This document shows positions 43,760 through 54,258 of a stretch of 64,000 nucleotides of DNA, piece after piece. The stretch covers positions 406,001 through 470,000 of the forward strand of contig JADJLQ010000001.1 in NCBI GenBank assembly GCA_016709995.1, written 5' to 3'. The stretch's first letter is position 1, and each line of letters begins with the position of its first letter. The translations under genes were made by a program, and so were the position numbers. Source of the DNA: Saprospiraceae bacterium (lineage in GTDB: Bacteria; Bacteroidota; Bacteroidia; Chitinophagales; Saprospiraceae). The notes beneath the pieces were generated by a model. It did no database searches, was not told where the DNA came from, and was given only the letters and a program-made list of their open reading frames with translations.

Positions 43760-46700
43760 ATGAAGTTCACTTCACAGGGCTATAAGCATCTTGCACGATG
43801 GTTTATCTGGATTTTTTCGACCATAATTTTTATTTTGGCGGGAGATCTACATTCGCAATGTCTTCCCCATAATATCTCTTCTCCAAATGCTATCAATGAT
43901 GTGATATATGCCTGTGCCGGAGATGGCAAGCCAGACAATGTGATATTTGCAAAGTTGGACACTTCTCATACCAAGTACGCATTCGTCCTTGCGGACGCAG
44001 GAGATAATATTATTATGGTGCAGAACACACCTACGTTTAACTTCGATGGGGGCAATCCTAAAGCGTTCAGGGTGTGGGGACTGTCTTATACAGATACGAT
44101 AAAATATACCATTGGTTTGGATGTTACGAGCATCACGGCAGTTGGTGGATGTATAAGGTTGTCAGAAAATGTAATTCGGGTGGTCAGGGAGGTGCCTGCT
44201 GCTCAAGATGCTTTCTTTAAAAATGGCGGTCAGGATACCTTTATTTGCTTTAATAATGCGACCAAGGACACTCTGGTCATGGAATTACCTGCAAGGTCCA
44301 CAGGCAACTTAGTATTTTTGGTGACCACATTTAATGGGACCATAATAGATGAATTTTTTGATAAAACATATGTAATAGAATCCTTGCCACCTGATACTTA
44401 CCTAATATATCAAGTGGTCTATACAGGCAATCTGATTATTGCAAATGGTTTGAGCAATATTTCAAATGCAGCTATATCCGATGGCTGTTATTCTGTTGGT
44501 ATCAATGCAGTGCGACTTGATATTGATAGTTTATTGGCCGTTTCGATTGAACCAATAAATCAACAATCTATTTTTTGCCCAGGTGATGGCAAGGCAGATG
44601 ATTTTTTTGTGCGTTTTACAGGTGGTCAGGCATCAGCTACGGCTTTGGTTTTATTGGACGAAAACAATATTTGTCACGATATCAGCCACACCAATGCTTT
44701 CAATCTGGACACAAATCCTGAAGGAAATTACACGATCAGGGCTTTAGGGTATTCTGGGACTTTGTTGTTAAAAGTAGGTGACACTGTCTTAATTGAAGGA
44801 TCTGTCCCTATGTCGAGTGATTGTTTTATCTGGTCATCAAATAGTATCCCTGTCTCCCTTTTTGTACCTAAGGGAGGCCTCCTCACTACCAGTACCAATG
44901 ATACCCTACTGTTTGCATGTCCTGGAGATAACCTACCAGATAGGATCATTTTTACTGCCAAAAATAATTCTAAAACAAATTATAATGTATTGATAGTAAA
45001 TGAGATAGGCAAAATCTTGTCCGTAACACCCTTAGGCACTTTTATCGATTTTGAAGCTTATCAAGTGGGTGTTTGTCGAGCATATGGTGTAGCCTACACC
45101 GGACAGTTTTTCGCTCAAAAGGATTCACTACTGAATAGGGTGCTTGCTTCAGGTTGTTATGATGTGTCTGAAAATTTTCTAACCATAACTAAATCTGTTG
45201 CCAAAGGTGGGTCTATTAGTTTAAAGGGTGGGGCTACCTCTTATTTTGCATGTCCTACACACACCGAATCACGAAAACTAAATCTGGAGCGCAAATTGAA
45301 TAGCGTGTCACCCTACGATTATGTATTGACTACGGAAGGCGGTCTGATATTGGATTTTATTAAAAATGATAGTCTCTCTTTCGAATCTACCTCACTTTCT
45401 TCCTTAAGAATCTACGGGGTAGCCTATTCGGGCAAAAAAGTGATTACGAAGGCTAGCAATCTTTTTGTGTCTTCGTATTCTGATGGTTGTTATAGTATCT
45501 CTGATAACTTCATCAGGGTGAGTTTTGAACTCCCAAGAGGTGGTGGTATCCTATTACCTAATGGAAGCGCCAAAGAATTATTTTGCCCTTCAGAATCTGG
45601 AAATAAAATTATAACTTTTAGAAATGTCAATGTTTCCTCCAATCCTTATGATTTTATAATCACAGACAGCACGCTCAAAATTGTGGATATTGTATCCAGT
45701 TTCAACTACAATTTTGACTCACTGCCTCATGGCCAGTACTTTGTATATGGGGTATCCTATTTCGGTGATAGGTCAGTCAATAAAGGTTCGTTGTTGCGCC
45801 TTGATACATATTCTGACGATTGTTTTGAATTTTCAGCCGGTAGAATCGAGGTGGTAGTTGGGGAAATAGATGGAGGCAGGCTCACCACTTCCGAAGGCAG
45901 TGATCGGGTATTCACTTGTCCATCTAATCTGGATCAGGATATTATCCAAATGATCCCAATCAATGACCGATCACTCGGGTACCGATATATTTTGGCTAAT
46001 GAACAAGACATCATAGTAGGTTTTAGCTCTGTTGATAAGATAGATTTCGGCAATGCTGCTATCAACTCCAGGTGCCGTATATATGGTGTAGCTTATAAAG
46101 GTGATTTTACAGGAGTGATAAATAGAAATGTTTTTCAAACTGCTTATTCTGACAAGTGTTATGATGTTTCCAAGAATTACGTTTTGGTCACTAAAACGGT
46201 ACCCCCTCCCCACCGGATCATTACTTCACTGAAAGACTCAGTAATTACTTTGTGTGCAGGAGATTCTATAGCAGATACGATTAAGGTATCTACTAGTGAT
46301 ACCCTTGGATTCAAAGTTGCTTATTTGGGAGTTGAAAATAATAAGATATCAAAAGTATATTCCACCAATCGGCTTGAGTTTGAACATGATAGTGCAGGAC
46401 TCCTCAAAATTTATTCAGTGATTTATACTGGCAAATTATTGGTGAGCGCAGGCGTAGATATGGTGAGTGGATTAGCCATATCCGATGACTGTTTTTCTTT
46501 GTCTTCCAATTTTGTCATCATCGATAAAGTGAGGCAAGGCCCTTTTTGTATTATAACTGCCTCCAGGGACGAACTATTGATGAGCAAAGTCGCCATCTAT
46601 CCCAACCCTAGTCGTAACAGTCCCCTTCATATCACCTGGGATGCAGATCAATCAATCATTCATATGAATGGAAGTATACAACTAATAGATATATACGGTA

Positions 46701-46843
46701 GAACTATTTGGGTTCAAAACATTCGTATATCAGAAAATAACCATACAGTAATCTATCCAACATTACCTAACGGTATATATATCATTAAATTGAACGCAGG
46801 GATGCATTCTATTTCAAGAAAATTAGTAGTAGTAGTAAAATAA
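43760..46843 (+). CDS. secreted repeat protein with T9SS type A signal, 8 repeats
   Basis: A 1027-residue paralogue of the preceding protein. After a signal peptide (IFILAGDLHSQC) come 8 repeats with the same landmarks (CAGDGKPD, CPGDGKAD, CPGDNLPD; GVCRAYGVAYTG, SRCRIYGVAYKG; SDGCYSISDNFIRV), then a type A T9SS domain (VAIYPNPSRNSPLHI, PNGIYIIKL). Units near the middle lose the GDG acidic core. The gene probably arose by duplication of its neighbour or of a common ancestor, followed by gain or loss of repeats. Surface location is inferred from the signals; function unknown. Confidence 0.85.
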   Translation: MKFTSQGYKHLARWFIWIFSTIIFILAGDLHSQCLPHNISSPNAINDVIYACAGDGKPDNVIFAKLDTSHTKYAFVLADAGDNIIMVQNTPTFNFDGGNPKAFRVWGLSYTDTIKYTIGLDVTSITAVGGCIRLSENVIRVVREVPAAQDAFFKNGGQDTFICFNNATKDTLVMELPARSTGNLVFLVTTFNGTIIDEFFDKTYVIESLPPDTYLIYQVVYTGNLIIANGLSNISNAAISDGCYSVGINAVRLDIDSLLAVSIEPINQQSIFCPGDGKADDFFVRFTGGQASATALVLLDENNICHDISHTNAFNLDTNPEGNYTIRALGYSGTLLLKVGDTVLIEGSVPMSSDCFIWSSNSIPVSLFVPKGGLLTTSTNDTLLFACPGDNLPDRIIFTAKNNSKTNYNVLIVNEIGKILSVTPLGTFIDFEAYQVGVCRAYGVAYTGQFFAQKDSLLNRVLASGCYDVSENFLTITKSVAKGGSISLKGGATSYFACPTHTESRKLNLERKLNSVSPYDYVLTTEGGLILDFIKNDSLSFESTSLSSLRIYGVAYSGKKVITKASNLFVSSYSDGCYSISDNFIRVSFELPRGGGILLPNGSAKELFCPSESGNKIITFRNVNVSSNPYDFIITDSTLKIVDIVSSFNYNFDSLPHGQYFVYGVSYFGDRSVNKGSLLRLDTYSDDCFEFSAGRIEVVVGEIDGGRLTTSEGSDRVFTCPSNLDQDIIQMIPINDRSLGYRYILANEQDIIVGFSSVDKIDFGNAAINSRCRIYGVAYKGDFTGVINRNVFQTAYSDKCYDVSKNYVLVTKTVPPPHRIITSLKDSVITLCAGDSIADTIKVSTSDTLGFKVAYLGVENNKISKVYSTNRLEFEHDSAGLLKIYSVIYTGKLLVSAGVDMVSGLAISDDCFSLSSNFVIIDKVRQGPFCIITASRDELLMSKVAIYPNPSRNSPLHITWDADQSIIHMNGSIQLIDIYGRTIWVQNIRISENNHTVIYPTLPNGIYIIKLNAGMHSISRKLVVVVK
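43880..46536 (+). repeat. eight in-frame protein repeats of about 108 codons
   Basis: Same repeat family as in the upstream gene. Boundaries are approximate, placed at the residue before each C-x-G/S-D motif and after each SxNxIxV strand. Confidence 0.78.
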
Positions 46844-46874
46844 CCTACCAGGATTAGTGAAAAATCCTTAGGTT

Positions 46875-47258
46875 TTAAGAATTTACTTTATCTGAAGATT
46901 GAGTGCTTACAGGCAACTTCTTTTCTTTGATACGAGCCTTCTTACCAGACAACGCACGTAGGTAATAAAGTTTAGCTCTTCTAACTTTACCTTTTTTCAG
47001 AAGCTCTATTTCTACAATATTGGGTGAGTTTAAAGGAAATATCCTCTCGACACCTACACCGTTGGAAATTTTGCGAATGCAGATAGTTTTAGTTAAGCCA
47101 CTGCCTGAGATTTGGATGACATCGCCCTTAAAATTCTGGATACGTTCTTTATCTCCTTCAATAATTTTGTAGCTTACATTGACATTATCACCAGGTTTAA
47201 CATCGATTTGTGTCCTGTCTTTCAGTAGTTGTTGTTGAATATATTGAATCGCGTCCAT
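46875..47258 (-). CDS. rplS: 50S ribosomal protein L19
   Basis: Large-subunit protein at the 30S-50S interface. The 127 residues have the family segments FKPGDNV-like ([16 protein letters not shown]), [34 protein letters not shown] and [13 protein letters not shown], plus a lysine-rich C-terminal tail. It sits alone between surface-protein genes and not with rpsP-rimM-trmD. A TATTTTTG box precedes it by 18 bases. Confidence 0.97.
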   Translation of the reverse strand: MDAIQYIQQQLLKDRTQIDVKPGDNVNVSYKIIEGDKERIQNFKGDVIQISGSGLTKTICIRKISNGVGVERIFPLNSPNIVEIELLKKGKVRRAKLYYLRALSGKKARIKEKKLPVSTQSSDKVNS

Positions 47259-47276
47259 TTTCTAAATTTTAGGCGG

Positions 47277-47284
47277 CAAAAATA
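47277..47284 (-). promoter_or_regulatory. -7 box (TATTTTTG) for rplS
   Basis: Exact TAnnTTTG match 18 bases before the rplS ATG; no clear -33 element. Confidence 0.45.
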
Positions 47285-47322
47285 GCATTTTATTTCCATT
47301 TGCTCCCATTTTTTTAAACTAT

Positions 47323-49605
47323 TCAACGAATGAGAGTAGCAAATGATTTTAACGTTCGGTTTTCTCCATGATCGGTCTGGTATTTTACGATACAAACATA
47401 AACCCCATTTGGCTCTAAAGGTCCATTGTTATGTCTTTTACCATTCCAGCCAGCTCCAGGGTCTTCAGAATAGTAGATCATTTCACCCCATCTGTTATAA
47501 ATATTCATGCTAAAATTTTGCATTCCAGCCAAGGCTCCTGTACCCACGTATATATCATTGACGCCATCGTTGTTAGGGGTAAAAGCATTAGGGAGGAAGT
47601 AGCTGATATTCAGCAATATATCTAGTTTTTTTAGTGAAGTATCCACGCACCCATTTTGGTGTTTTGCGATGAGAGTCACCACATAACTGCCCGTATCCCT
47701 GTAATGATGGAATGGACTACTTTCGTCCGATCCCAATTCATCTCCAAAGTTCCAGGAAAATTGCTCAGCATTGGCAGAAAGATTGGTAAACTGTACGCTG
47801 GCATTAAGGGTGGTGATGACTTCGGGGCTGTAAGAAAAATCAGATGTCGGCCCTTCCTGCAGCCTGATAAAAGCAGGGAAACTTTCTTTAGTGACACATC
47901 CGCTTGGGGCTTTGACAGTTAGACCAATCGAATATGCACCTGGCTTGGAGTACGTATGACTAGCATCGATACCAGAGCTTCTGCTCCCATCTCCAAAATC
48001 CCATTCTACCCTATAAGAAGTATCTATGGGAATGGAAAGATTAGTAAAATTGATCGTAGCCGGCACACATGCCCTGAATTTATCAGGCAAGATGTCTAAT
48101 AATTCAGGCGCGGGGAAATAAGTTATGTCCTTTGAAATAGAAGATTTACAGATTTTGCCATCCGACACGGTCAGTTGAACCGGATAATCCCCCGGACTTT
48201 TAAATAGATGTGCAGGGTTTTTAGAACTTGACTGAGTTCCGTCCTTAAAATTCCATGACCAAAGTTTGACTGGTGTCTGTACGCCGGTAGATTTATCACG
48301 AAATTGGATGGGCAGGCTTGAGCATTTGTCATACACAAACTCAAAATCTGCTTTGATATCTGAGGGAATAATTTTAAGATCTATGAGAGCCGTATCGCTA
48401 CATACTGCAGCATTTTTATTGACGATCATCAATCCTGTGTATTCGCCTGGCTCAGGAAATAGTATGGATGCGTTGCGATCATTGCTGGTCAATAAAGGAT
48501 TGTTAGGATTGTTTTTGGATTTAAATTCCCAATAATAGGTCTTAATATATTCTGGTCTAAAACTTTCGTTCTGCAGCTGAACCGACCGATCCCCACAATA
48601 GTTGATGGTAAATCTTTTTCCCACCGAGGTGTCTGCCATTACTTTTGCGGTGACTGCCTGTTCACAGGTACCTATGTTAAACTGAAAATCCCGATGAATA
48701 CTACCCAATAAAGCCCCGTTTCTATATTCTTTGACACAAATACCCACTACATATTGACCCAGGTCTTGTGGTAAACCTTTCAATTGGCCAGTCATAGAGT
48801 TGAGTGACAAAACTCCTTTACCCATCGGATCATTGGTAGAGTATATCGGGGACACAAAGCTCACATAAGAGAATGGTGGTGCACAGGACATTGGACTTGG
48901 CCTGACCGCGGTGCAACCAATGCCGCCAAGAGGATCACCTGCACCGCTGCCCCCTCCTGCATAAGGGGTGCAAAATTCGTAGACTAATGAATCACCTTCT
49001 TTATCGATGGCACTGTGATCAAAATCAAATGGAAAATCAGCACATATCACGATGGGTGGAAATGATTTGAATTTTGGACTATTATTACAGACTCTTTGCG
49101 CTGCCGGACTGATCTCTATAAAAAAAGTAGCACCCGTATTATTCGGAGCGACAATGTTCACTATGGTATTATTTCGACAGCAGCGCATATAATAGATGAC
49201 ATAGGTCTCATCTATCACTGGCAAATCAAATCCAAAAGCATAACTGGACTCCTCCACGCAAACATTGGGAGGAATGATCAGACAAGGGTTATTTTCAGGC
49301 AATACTCTGGAGATACTACCATGATTGACAGTAAACTCCTGAACGAAGATATACCTGGCACCATTGAATCGATAAATACCAAATAATGCGTCCGGGTCAT
49401 ATCCGGATCCGGATGGATTGCTGCAATCTCGATATATCGTTAATGAAAATTGATAATTTTTAGTGTTAGCCAACCTGCCCTGACCTCTGCACTCATAATA
49501 AAAATCGCTTCCAATGATGTGACGAGCCTCTGATACTTGTCCTGAAAGTATCAAAAGGCAACAAAGGAAAAATTTTAGATAGTTTATTTTAAAAACTTGA
49601 TTCAC
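47323..49605 (-). CDS. PKD-repeat T9SS type B (gliding-motility C-terminal) protein, paralogue 1
   Basis: A 760-residue exported protein: signal peptide to VSEA, an N-terminal cysteine-rich module (RHIIGSDFYYECRG, TIYRDCSNP, PCLIIPPNVC, MRCCRNNTIVNI) of about 290 residues, three to four PKD-like beta domains (WNFKDGTQSSSKNPAHLF, WDFGDGSRSSGIDASHTY, WNFGDELGSDESSPFHHY), and the CHU_C/TIGR04131-type sorting domain (FLPNAFTPNNDGVNDIYVG, NRWGEMIYYS). It would be secreted through the T9SS and attached to the surface. It is clearly closest to the next gene (49645-51927). No PorP/SprF partner is in view. Confidence 0.9.
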   Translation of the reverse strand: MNQVFKINYLKFFLCCLLILSGQVSEARHIIGSDFYYECRGQGRLANTKNYQFSLTIYRDCSNPSGSGYDPDALFGIYRFNGARYIFVQEFTVNHGSISRVLPENNPCLIIPPNVCVEESSYAFGFDLPVIDETYVIYYMRCCRNNTIVNIVAPNNTGATFFIEISPAAQRVCNNSPKFKSFPPIVICADFPFDFDHSAIDKEGDSLVYEFCTPYAGGGSGAGDPLGGIGCTAVRPSPMSCAPPFSYVSFVSPIYSTNDPMGKGVLSLNSMTGQLKGLPQDLGQYVVGICVKEYRNGALLGSIHRDFQFNIGTCEQAVTAKVMADTSVGKRFTINYCGDRSVQLQNESFRPEYIKTYYWEFKSKNNPNNPLLTSNDRNASILFPEPGEYTGLMIVNKNAAVCSDTALIDLKIIPSDIKADFEFVYDKCSSLPIQFRDKSTGVQTPVKLWSWNFKDGTQSSSKNPAHLFKSPGDYPVQLTVSDGKICKSSISKDITYFPAPELLDILPDKFRACVPATINFTNLSIPIDTSYRVEWDFGDGSRSSGIDASHTYSKPGAYSIGLTVKAPSGCVTKESFPAFIRLQEGPTSDFSYSPEVITTLNASVQFTNLSANAEQFSWNFGDELGSDESSPFHHYRDTGSYVVTLIAKHQNGCVDTSLKKLDILLNISYFLPNAFTPNNDGVNDIYVGTGALAGMQNFSMNIYNRWGEMIYYSEDPGAGWNGKRHNNGPLEPNGVYVCIVKYQTDHGENRTLKSFATLIR

Positions 49606-49644
49606 AGCATTGTTTAAAATCTGTTCGTCCCGCGAAATTAATTA

Positions 49645-51927
49645 TTATCTGATCAAGGTAGCAAATCCTTTTAACTCTTTTGGCACTCCATGATCATTCT
49701 TATACTTAACGACGCAAACATAAACTCCGTTGGGTTCGAGAGGCCCAATGTTTGCTTTTTTTCCATTCCACCCTTCTGATGGGTCTTTGGTATGATAGAT
49801 TAATTCTCCCCATCGATTATATATAGAGAACTGAAAGTCCTGCATGCCTGTGAGCGCACCTTTGCCAAAATAAAGATCGTTGATACCATCGTTGTTTGGG
49901 GTAAAGGCATTCGGTAAAAAATACGAAATAAACAAACCAACTCGTAAATATTGACTGGTCGAATCGGTGCATCCATTTTCATGTTTTGTCGTCAAGGTAA
50001 CAATATAATCACCTGTATCTCTGTAAGTATGTACCGGGTCTTTTAATACTGAGCCCGCGTCATCTCCAAAATCCCAATTATATTGAATACCAAATCGGCT
50101 CTCATTGGTAAAAGAAACTGAAGAATTCTTAGTCGTAGGGTCGTCAGGTGTATATTTGAAATCGGCTATTGGGCCGTCTTGGACTCTAATAAAATTTGGA
50201 AATGTTTCAGTAGTCACACAACCACTGGGGGCTTTGAGTGAAAGTTTGATACTATATAATCCTGGCTCTTTGTAGGTATGAGTAGGATGGATCACTTTGG
50301 AAGTGGAGCCATCTCCAAATTCCCAGGATATATCGTAGGTAGAATCGAGAGGGATGGAAAGATTTTGGAATATAATCGTGGCTGGCACACAGGCTCTGAA
50401 TTTATCCGGGAGTATATCCAGTAAGGCAGGAGAAGGGAAATAAGATAGAGGTTTTATTTTCTCAGATTTACACAGTTTGCCATCGGTCACTGTCAACTTC
50501 ACATTAAATAGACCCGGTTTTTCAAAAAGATGAACCGGGTTCTTGACAGTAGCTGATTTGGTATCGGCAAAGTCCCAGCTATACGTTTTTACCGGGGTGA
50601 TTTTTCCGGCGGATTTGTCCATAAATTTTATTGGGGCCGTAGAACATTTGTCGTAATCAAATTCAAAATCAGCTTTGATATCTGAAGGGATAATATTGAG
50701 ATTTAGGTACGCAGTGTCATTACAGACGATTGCATTCCTATTGACGATCATCACGCCTGTATATTGACCTGGTTGAGTAAAAATAATCTTAGCATCACGA
50801 TCCTGGCTTATTAATGGTTTGATGGAACCCGGATTATTTTTTGGCTTAAACTCCCAGTAATAGTTATTGATGTATTCAGTATTGAAACTTTCATTAAAAA
50901 GACTGACTTCATCATCACCACAATAATTGATGAAAAATTCCTTTCCGTTAGAGCTGTCAGCTTTTATTTTAGCGTGCACAGCTTGTTCACAAATAGTTAC
51001 ATTAAACTGAAAATCACGATGGATAGCTCCAATCTGTTTGCCATTTCGATATTCTTTTACACAAATTCCTACTACATATTGTCCTAGTTCCATTGGCCTA
51101 CCGGTCAATAACCCCGAAGTATCGTTAAGTTGAAGTACCCCCCGTCCGAGAGGTTCAATAAAAGAAAAACCTGCGACAGAACTTAAAAATGTAAATGGAG
51201 GAGGGCAGGATCTTGGGTCAGGCGTTGGGCTTTGGCAAGCTCCTCCGTTTCCAGGAAATCCCCCTACGCCGCCCCCTGGTCCACCACCTGCCAGCAAAGG
51301 GCAAAACTCGTATGCAAGCGAGTCTCCGTCTTTGTCTGTTGCGCTATGATCAAAATTTAAAGCAAAATCAGCACAAATTACGATAGGTGGAAACGATTTA
51401 AACCTGGGACTATTATTGCAACTGGTCTGAGCTTCAGGGCTGATTTCGATAAAAAAAGTTGCACCAGTATTACCTGGATTAGGAATATTTAAGATTGTGC
51501 GATTTCGACAGCATTGTATATAAAATATCACATAGGTTTCATTTATCACTGGAAGATCTATTCTGAATTCATAATCTGTAGTCTCGACACATACATTTGG
51601 AGGAATGATGATACAGGGATTTTGATCAGCTTTTACATTAGAAATATTGCCATGTGAAACAGTAAATTGATCAATAAAGCGGTAGCCTCTGGCATTGGAA
51701 AATGTATAAATACCAAAGGCAGCATTGGGATTGAACAATATGGGCGTACTGCAATCCCGATATACATCCAGATGAAATTTCAATGTCTTGGTATTAGGGG
51801 CCCTGCCTGCACCCTCACATTCGTAATAGAAATCGCTGCCGATGATATGTCTGGAATATCCACTCCATATAGAGATCAAGGTCAAAAACCCTATCATGGC
51901 TAAGCGACTGAAATGAATGCTTTTCAT
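49645..51927 (-). CDS. PKD-repeat T9SS type B protein, paralogue 2
   Basis: A 760-residue near-twin of paralogue 1, same length and module order: signal peptide, RHIIGSDFYYECEGAG, VYRDCSTP, QCCRNRTILNI, the shared ICADFALNFDHSATDKDGDS, PKD domains (WDFADTKSATVKNPVHLF, WEFGDGSTSKVIHPTHTY, WDFGDDAGSVLKDPVHTY) and the type B sorting domain (FTPNNDGINDLYFG). Both share blocks such as LLDILPDKFRACVPATI. The ATG overlaps the TGA of paralogue 3 (ATGA, 51924-51927), so translation is coupled. Recent tandem duplication is likely. Confidence 0.9.
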   Translation of the reverse strand: MKSIHFSRLAMIGFLTLISIWSGYSRHIIGSDFYYECEGAGRAPNTKTLKFHLDVYRDCSTPILFNPNAAFGIYTFSNARGYRFIDQFTVSHGNISNVKADQNPCIIIPPNVCVETTDYEFRIDLPVINETYVIFYIQCCRNRTILNIPNPGNTGATFFIEISPEAQTSCNNSPRFKSFPPIVICADFALNFDHSATDKDGDSLAYEFCPLLAGGGPGGGVGGFPGNGGACQSPTPDPRSCPPPFTFLSSVAGFSFIEPLGRGVLQLNDTSGLLTGRPMELGQYVVGICVKEYRNGKQIGAIHRDFQFNVTICEQAVHAKIKADSSNGKEFFINYCGDDEVSLFNESFNTEYINNYYWEFKPKNNPGSIKPLISQDRDAKIIFTQPGQYTGVMIVNRNAIVCNDTAYLNLNIIPSDIKADFEFDYDKCSTAPIKFMDKSAGKITPVKTYSWDFADTKSATVKNPVHLFEKPGLFNVKLTVTDGKLCKSEKIKPLSYFPSPALLDILPDKFRACVPATIIFQNLSIPLDSTYDISWEFGDGSTSKVIHPTHTYKEPGLYSIKLSLKAPSGCVTTETFPNFIRVQDGPIADFKYTPDDPTTKNSSVSFTNESRFGIQYNWDFGDDAGSVLKDPVHTYRDTGDYIVTLTTKHENGCTDSTSQYLRVGLFISYFLPNAFTPNNDGINDLYFGKGALTGMQDFQFSIYNRWGELIYHTKDPSEGWNGKKANIGPLEPNGVYVCVVKYKNDHGVPKELKGFATLIR

Positions 51928-54179
51928 CTAATTAATGTTATGGACCCTTTTAACAGTTTTTGCTGCCCATCTGTAGTGGTAAACTTTATAAAATATAAGT
52001 AGACTCCGTCGGCGGCATGTGCACTAATGTTTTTGGTTGAAGTGCCATCCCAACCTATCGATGGGTCAGTACTTTTAAATAAAACTCCACCCCACCTATC
52101 AAATATATTCATTTCGAAGCTTACCATGTTGGATTCCAATCCAAGGGGTTTGAATAGATCGTTTTGTCCATCTCCGTTCGGAGTAAATATATTTGGAGCA
52201 AAAAAATCTGTATGTTCTCCAATAGTCAATACTTGAAAGGTGGTGTCGGTACATCCGTTGGCATGGGTAGCGATCAATGTGATGGTAAACCTTCCTGTCC
52301 GATCATACAAATGTTGAGGATTGGCCAGCGTAGAGGTGGTCCCATCTCCGAAGTTCCAAACATACTGAGCAGCATTAACAGAACGGTTGATGAGGTCTAT
52401 CTGGGGATTTCTCAAATTAATCATGTCGTCGATCAAGGCAAAATCTGCTATTGGTTTCTCTTTGCTGACGAATGTGCGGGAGAAAGATTTTTGACTCAAG
52501 CAGCCCACAGGAGATGCTAGCTTGATCATTAATGTGCTTGAAACAGCTTTATCAAAAATAACTGATGGATGTGCCCCTGAAAAATTTCTACCATCACTGA
52601 AACTCCAATTATAAGTATAGATAGTATCGGTAATTTCTTTCAATCCAAGCTTCAGGGAATATGGAAAGCAAAAAATAGAATCTGGAAAGTCTAAAGTCAG
52701 ATTGGGAGGGGCTGGGAAGTATTTTACTTTGAGCGTTTTCTGAGCCATGCACCCCTGTTGGTTGGTGGTAACTACATCGACATCATATACACCAGGACGC
52801 AGATATTGATGGGTATTCTGGGGACTTGAAGAGAAAGTACTATCTCCAAAGCTCCATTTAATGTTAAGATCCGCAAGGGGGGTAGTAGAACTTAGATTAA
52901 AAACAGCGGGCGACAGATCACAGGAATCGTAGGAAACCGTGGCAGTGATCTCTGATTTGTTTCGCGATTGCACTATGACATTAAGTGAATCGGAACATTG
53001 ATTTCCCCGGTTAAGAAATAATTTTCCCATATATGTACCTGTATCTGAAAACGTTTTTTTAAAGTTAAAGGTGGTGTCGTTAAATATATTTCCTTTCGGG
53101 CCTTTAAACTCCCAAAAAACAGTTTTGATGAATTGACTGTCTGCACTAATATTGGTTATCTCAAAAGGAGAGTTTGGGTCACACAGATTGATGGTAGCTG
53201 TATTTGATACGGTATTGTCAGCTACTACTCCTGCCTTGATAGGTGCACTGCACAAAGCTATATTAATTTGGATGTCTCGTCTCAGGGTTGATAATAATTT
53301 GCCATTGCGAAACTCTTTGATGCAAATTCCAAAAATATATTGGCCAAGCGTACTAGGAGTGGCGATCAGGACACCATTTATTAATTGGATGGGGGTTGAA
53401 GAAGGAAAAGGATTTAAGGCCGTGGTCATAGAATTGGCATAGCTGACCTCGTTGAGTGGAGGAACACAGACTGCAGGGTCAGGGTTTATTCCATTACATC
53501 CTATTGGGCTTCCCGCAGAACCTCCGCCTCCTTGTGGACCGCCGCCAGTATACGGAGCACAAAGTTCATACATCAGTTGATCACCATCCGGATCGATAGA
53601 AGCCAGGTTGATCCTCAGGTCCTGGTTGGCACAGACGACCAATGGAGGCAGTTGATTGCTAGTGGCACTTTGATTGCACAATTGTTGAGCCTCTGGAGTG
53701 ATTTCAATCATAATGGTGCTTCCAGTTCGACCGGGATCGAGGATGTTTGTGATGGTCATATTTCTGCAACACCTTTGGTAAGCTATAAGGTAATCCTGAT
53801 TAATCACCGGTAGGTCTGTCACGGTAAATTCATAAATGGCTTCTGCCACGCAGACATTATATAATAAGATAGCACATGATTTTTGATCCAATGGCACTTT
53901 TGTTTCTTTTGTCAAAGGGACACTAACTTTGCGATAGAATGCATATTGTGTCCCGGTAGCTTGATAGATTCCGATTTCAATATTGGTATCAAAAGAGGTG
54001 CTGAGACTACAATCCCTGGTCAGGCTAAGCTTAAATCTATAATTTTTAGTATTGGCGAGGCTGCCATTGCCGAGACATTCATAGGATAAAACACCACCCA
54101 CTAAATGCTCTGCGCGAAGAGTGGTTTCGGTGATCGCATGTAGTAAAATGAATAAAACAGAAATTCTTAAGTAATTCAA
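51924..54179 (-). CDS. PKD-repeat T9SS type B protein, paralogue 3
   Basis: A 751-residue member of the same tandem set and the first gene of the transcript, more divergent than the other two. N-terminal module HLVGGVLSYECLGNG, LTRDCSLS, QRCCRNMTITNI, PPLVVCANQDLRINLASIDPDGD; PKD-like domains (WSFGDSTFSSSPQNTHQY, WNFGDGTTSTLANPQHLY); sorting domain FFAPNIFTPNGDGQNDLFKP and RWGGVLFKS. The conserved double cysteine (CCRN) and the paired early cysteines suggest a disulphide-stabilised N-terminal domain shared by all three. Surface adhesion or matrix role is inferred. Confidence 0.9.
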   Translation of the reverse strand: MNYLRISVLFILLHAITETTLRAEHLVGGVLSYECLGNGSLANTKNYRFKLSLTRDCSLSTSFDTNIEIGIYQATGTQYAFYRKVSVPLTKETKVPLDQKSCAILLYNVCVAEAIYEFTVTDLPVINQDYLIAYQRCCRNMTITNILDPGRTGSTIMIEITPEAQQLCNQSATSNQLPPLVVCANQDLRINLASIDPDGDQLMYELCAPYTGGGPQGGGGSAGSPIGCNGINPDPAVCVPPLNEVSYANSMTTALNPFPSSTPIQLINGVLIATPSTLGQYIFGICIKEFRNGKLLSTLRRDIQINIALCSAPIKAGVVADNTVSNTATINLCDPNSPFEITNISADSQFIKTVFWEFKGPKGNIFNDTTFNFKKTFSDTGTYMGKLFLNRGNQCSDSLNVIVQSRNKSEITATVSYDSCDLSPAVFNLSSTTPLADLNIKWSFGDSTFSSSPQNTHQYLRPGVYDVDVVTTNQQGCMAQKTLKVKYFPAPPNLTLDFPDSIFCFPYSLKLGLKEITDTIYTYNWSFSDGRNFSGAHPSVIFDKAVSSTLMIKLASPVGCLSQKSFSRTFVSKEKPIADFALIDDMINLRNPQIDLINRSVNAAQYVWNFGDGTTSTLANPQHLYDRTGRFTITLIATHANGCTDTTFQVLTIGEHTDFFAPNIFTPNGDGQNDLFKPLGLESNMVSFEMNIFDRWGGVLFKSTDPSIGWDGTSTKNISAHAADGVYLYFIKFTTTDGQQKLLKGSITLIR

Positions 54180-54258
54180 TAGGTACTTGGCTCTTAATTA
54201 CAATAAATACAACTGCAAATTAGTTTAAATTATTATTTTTTGAATGGCTTGATAAGAA

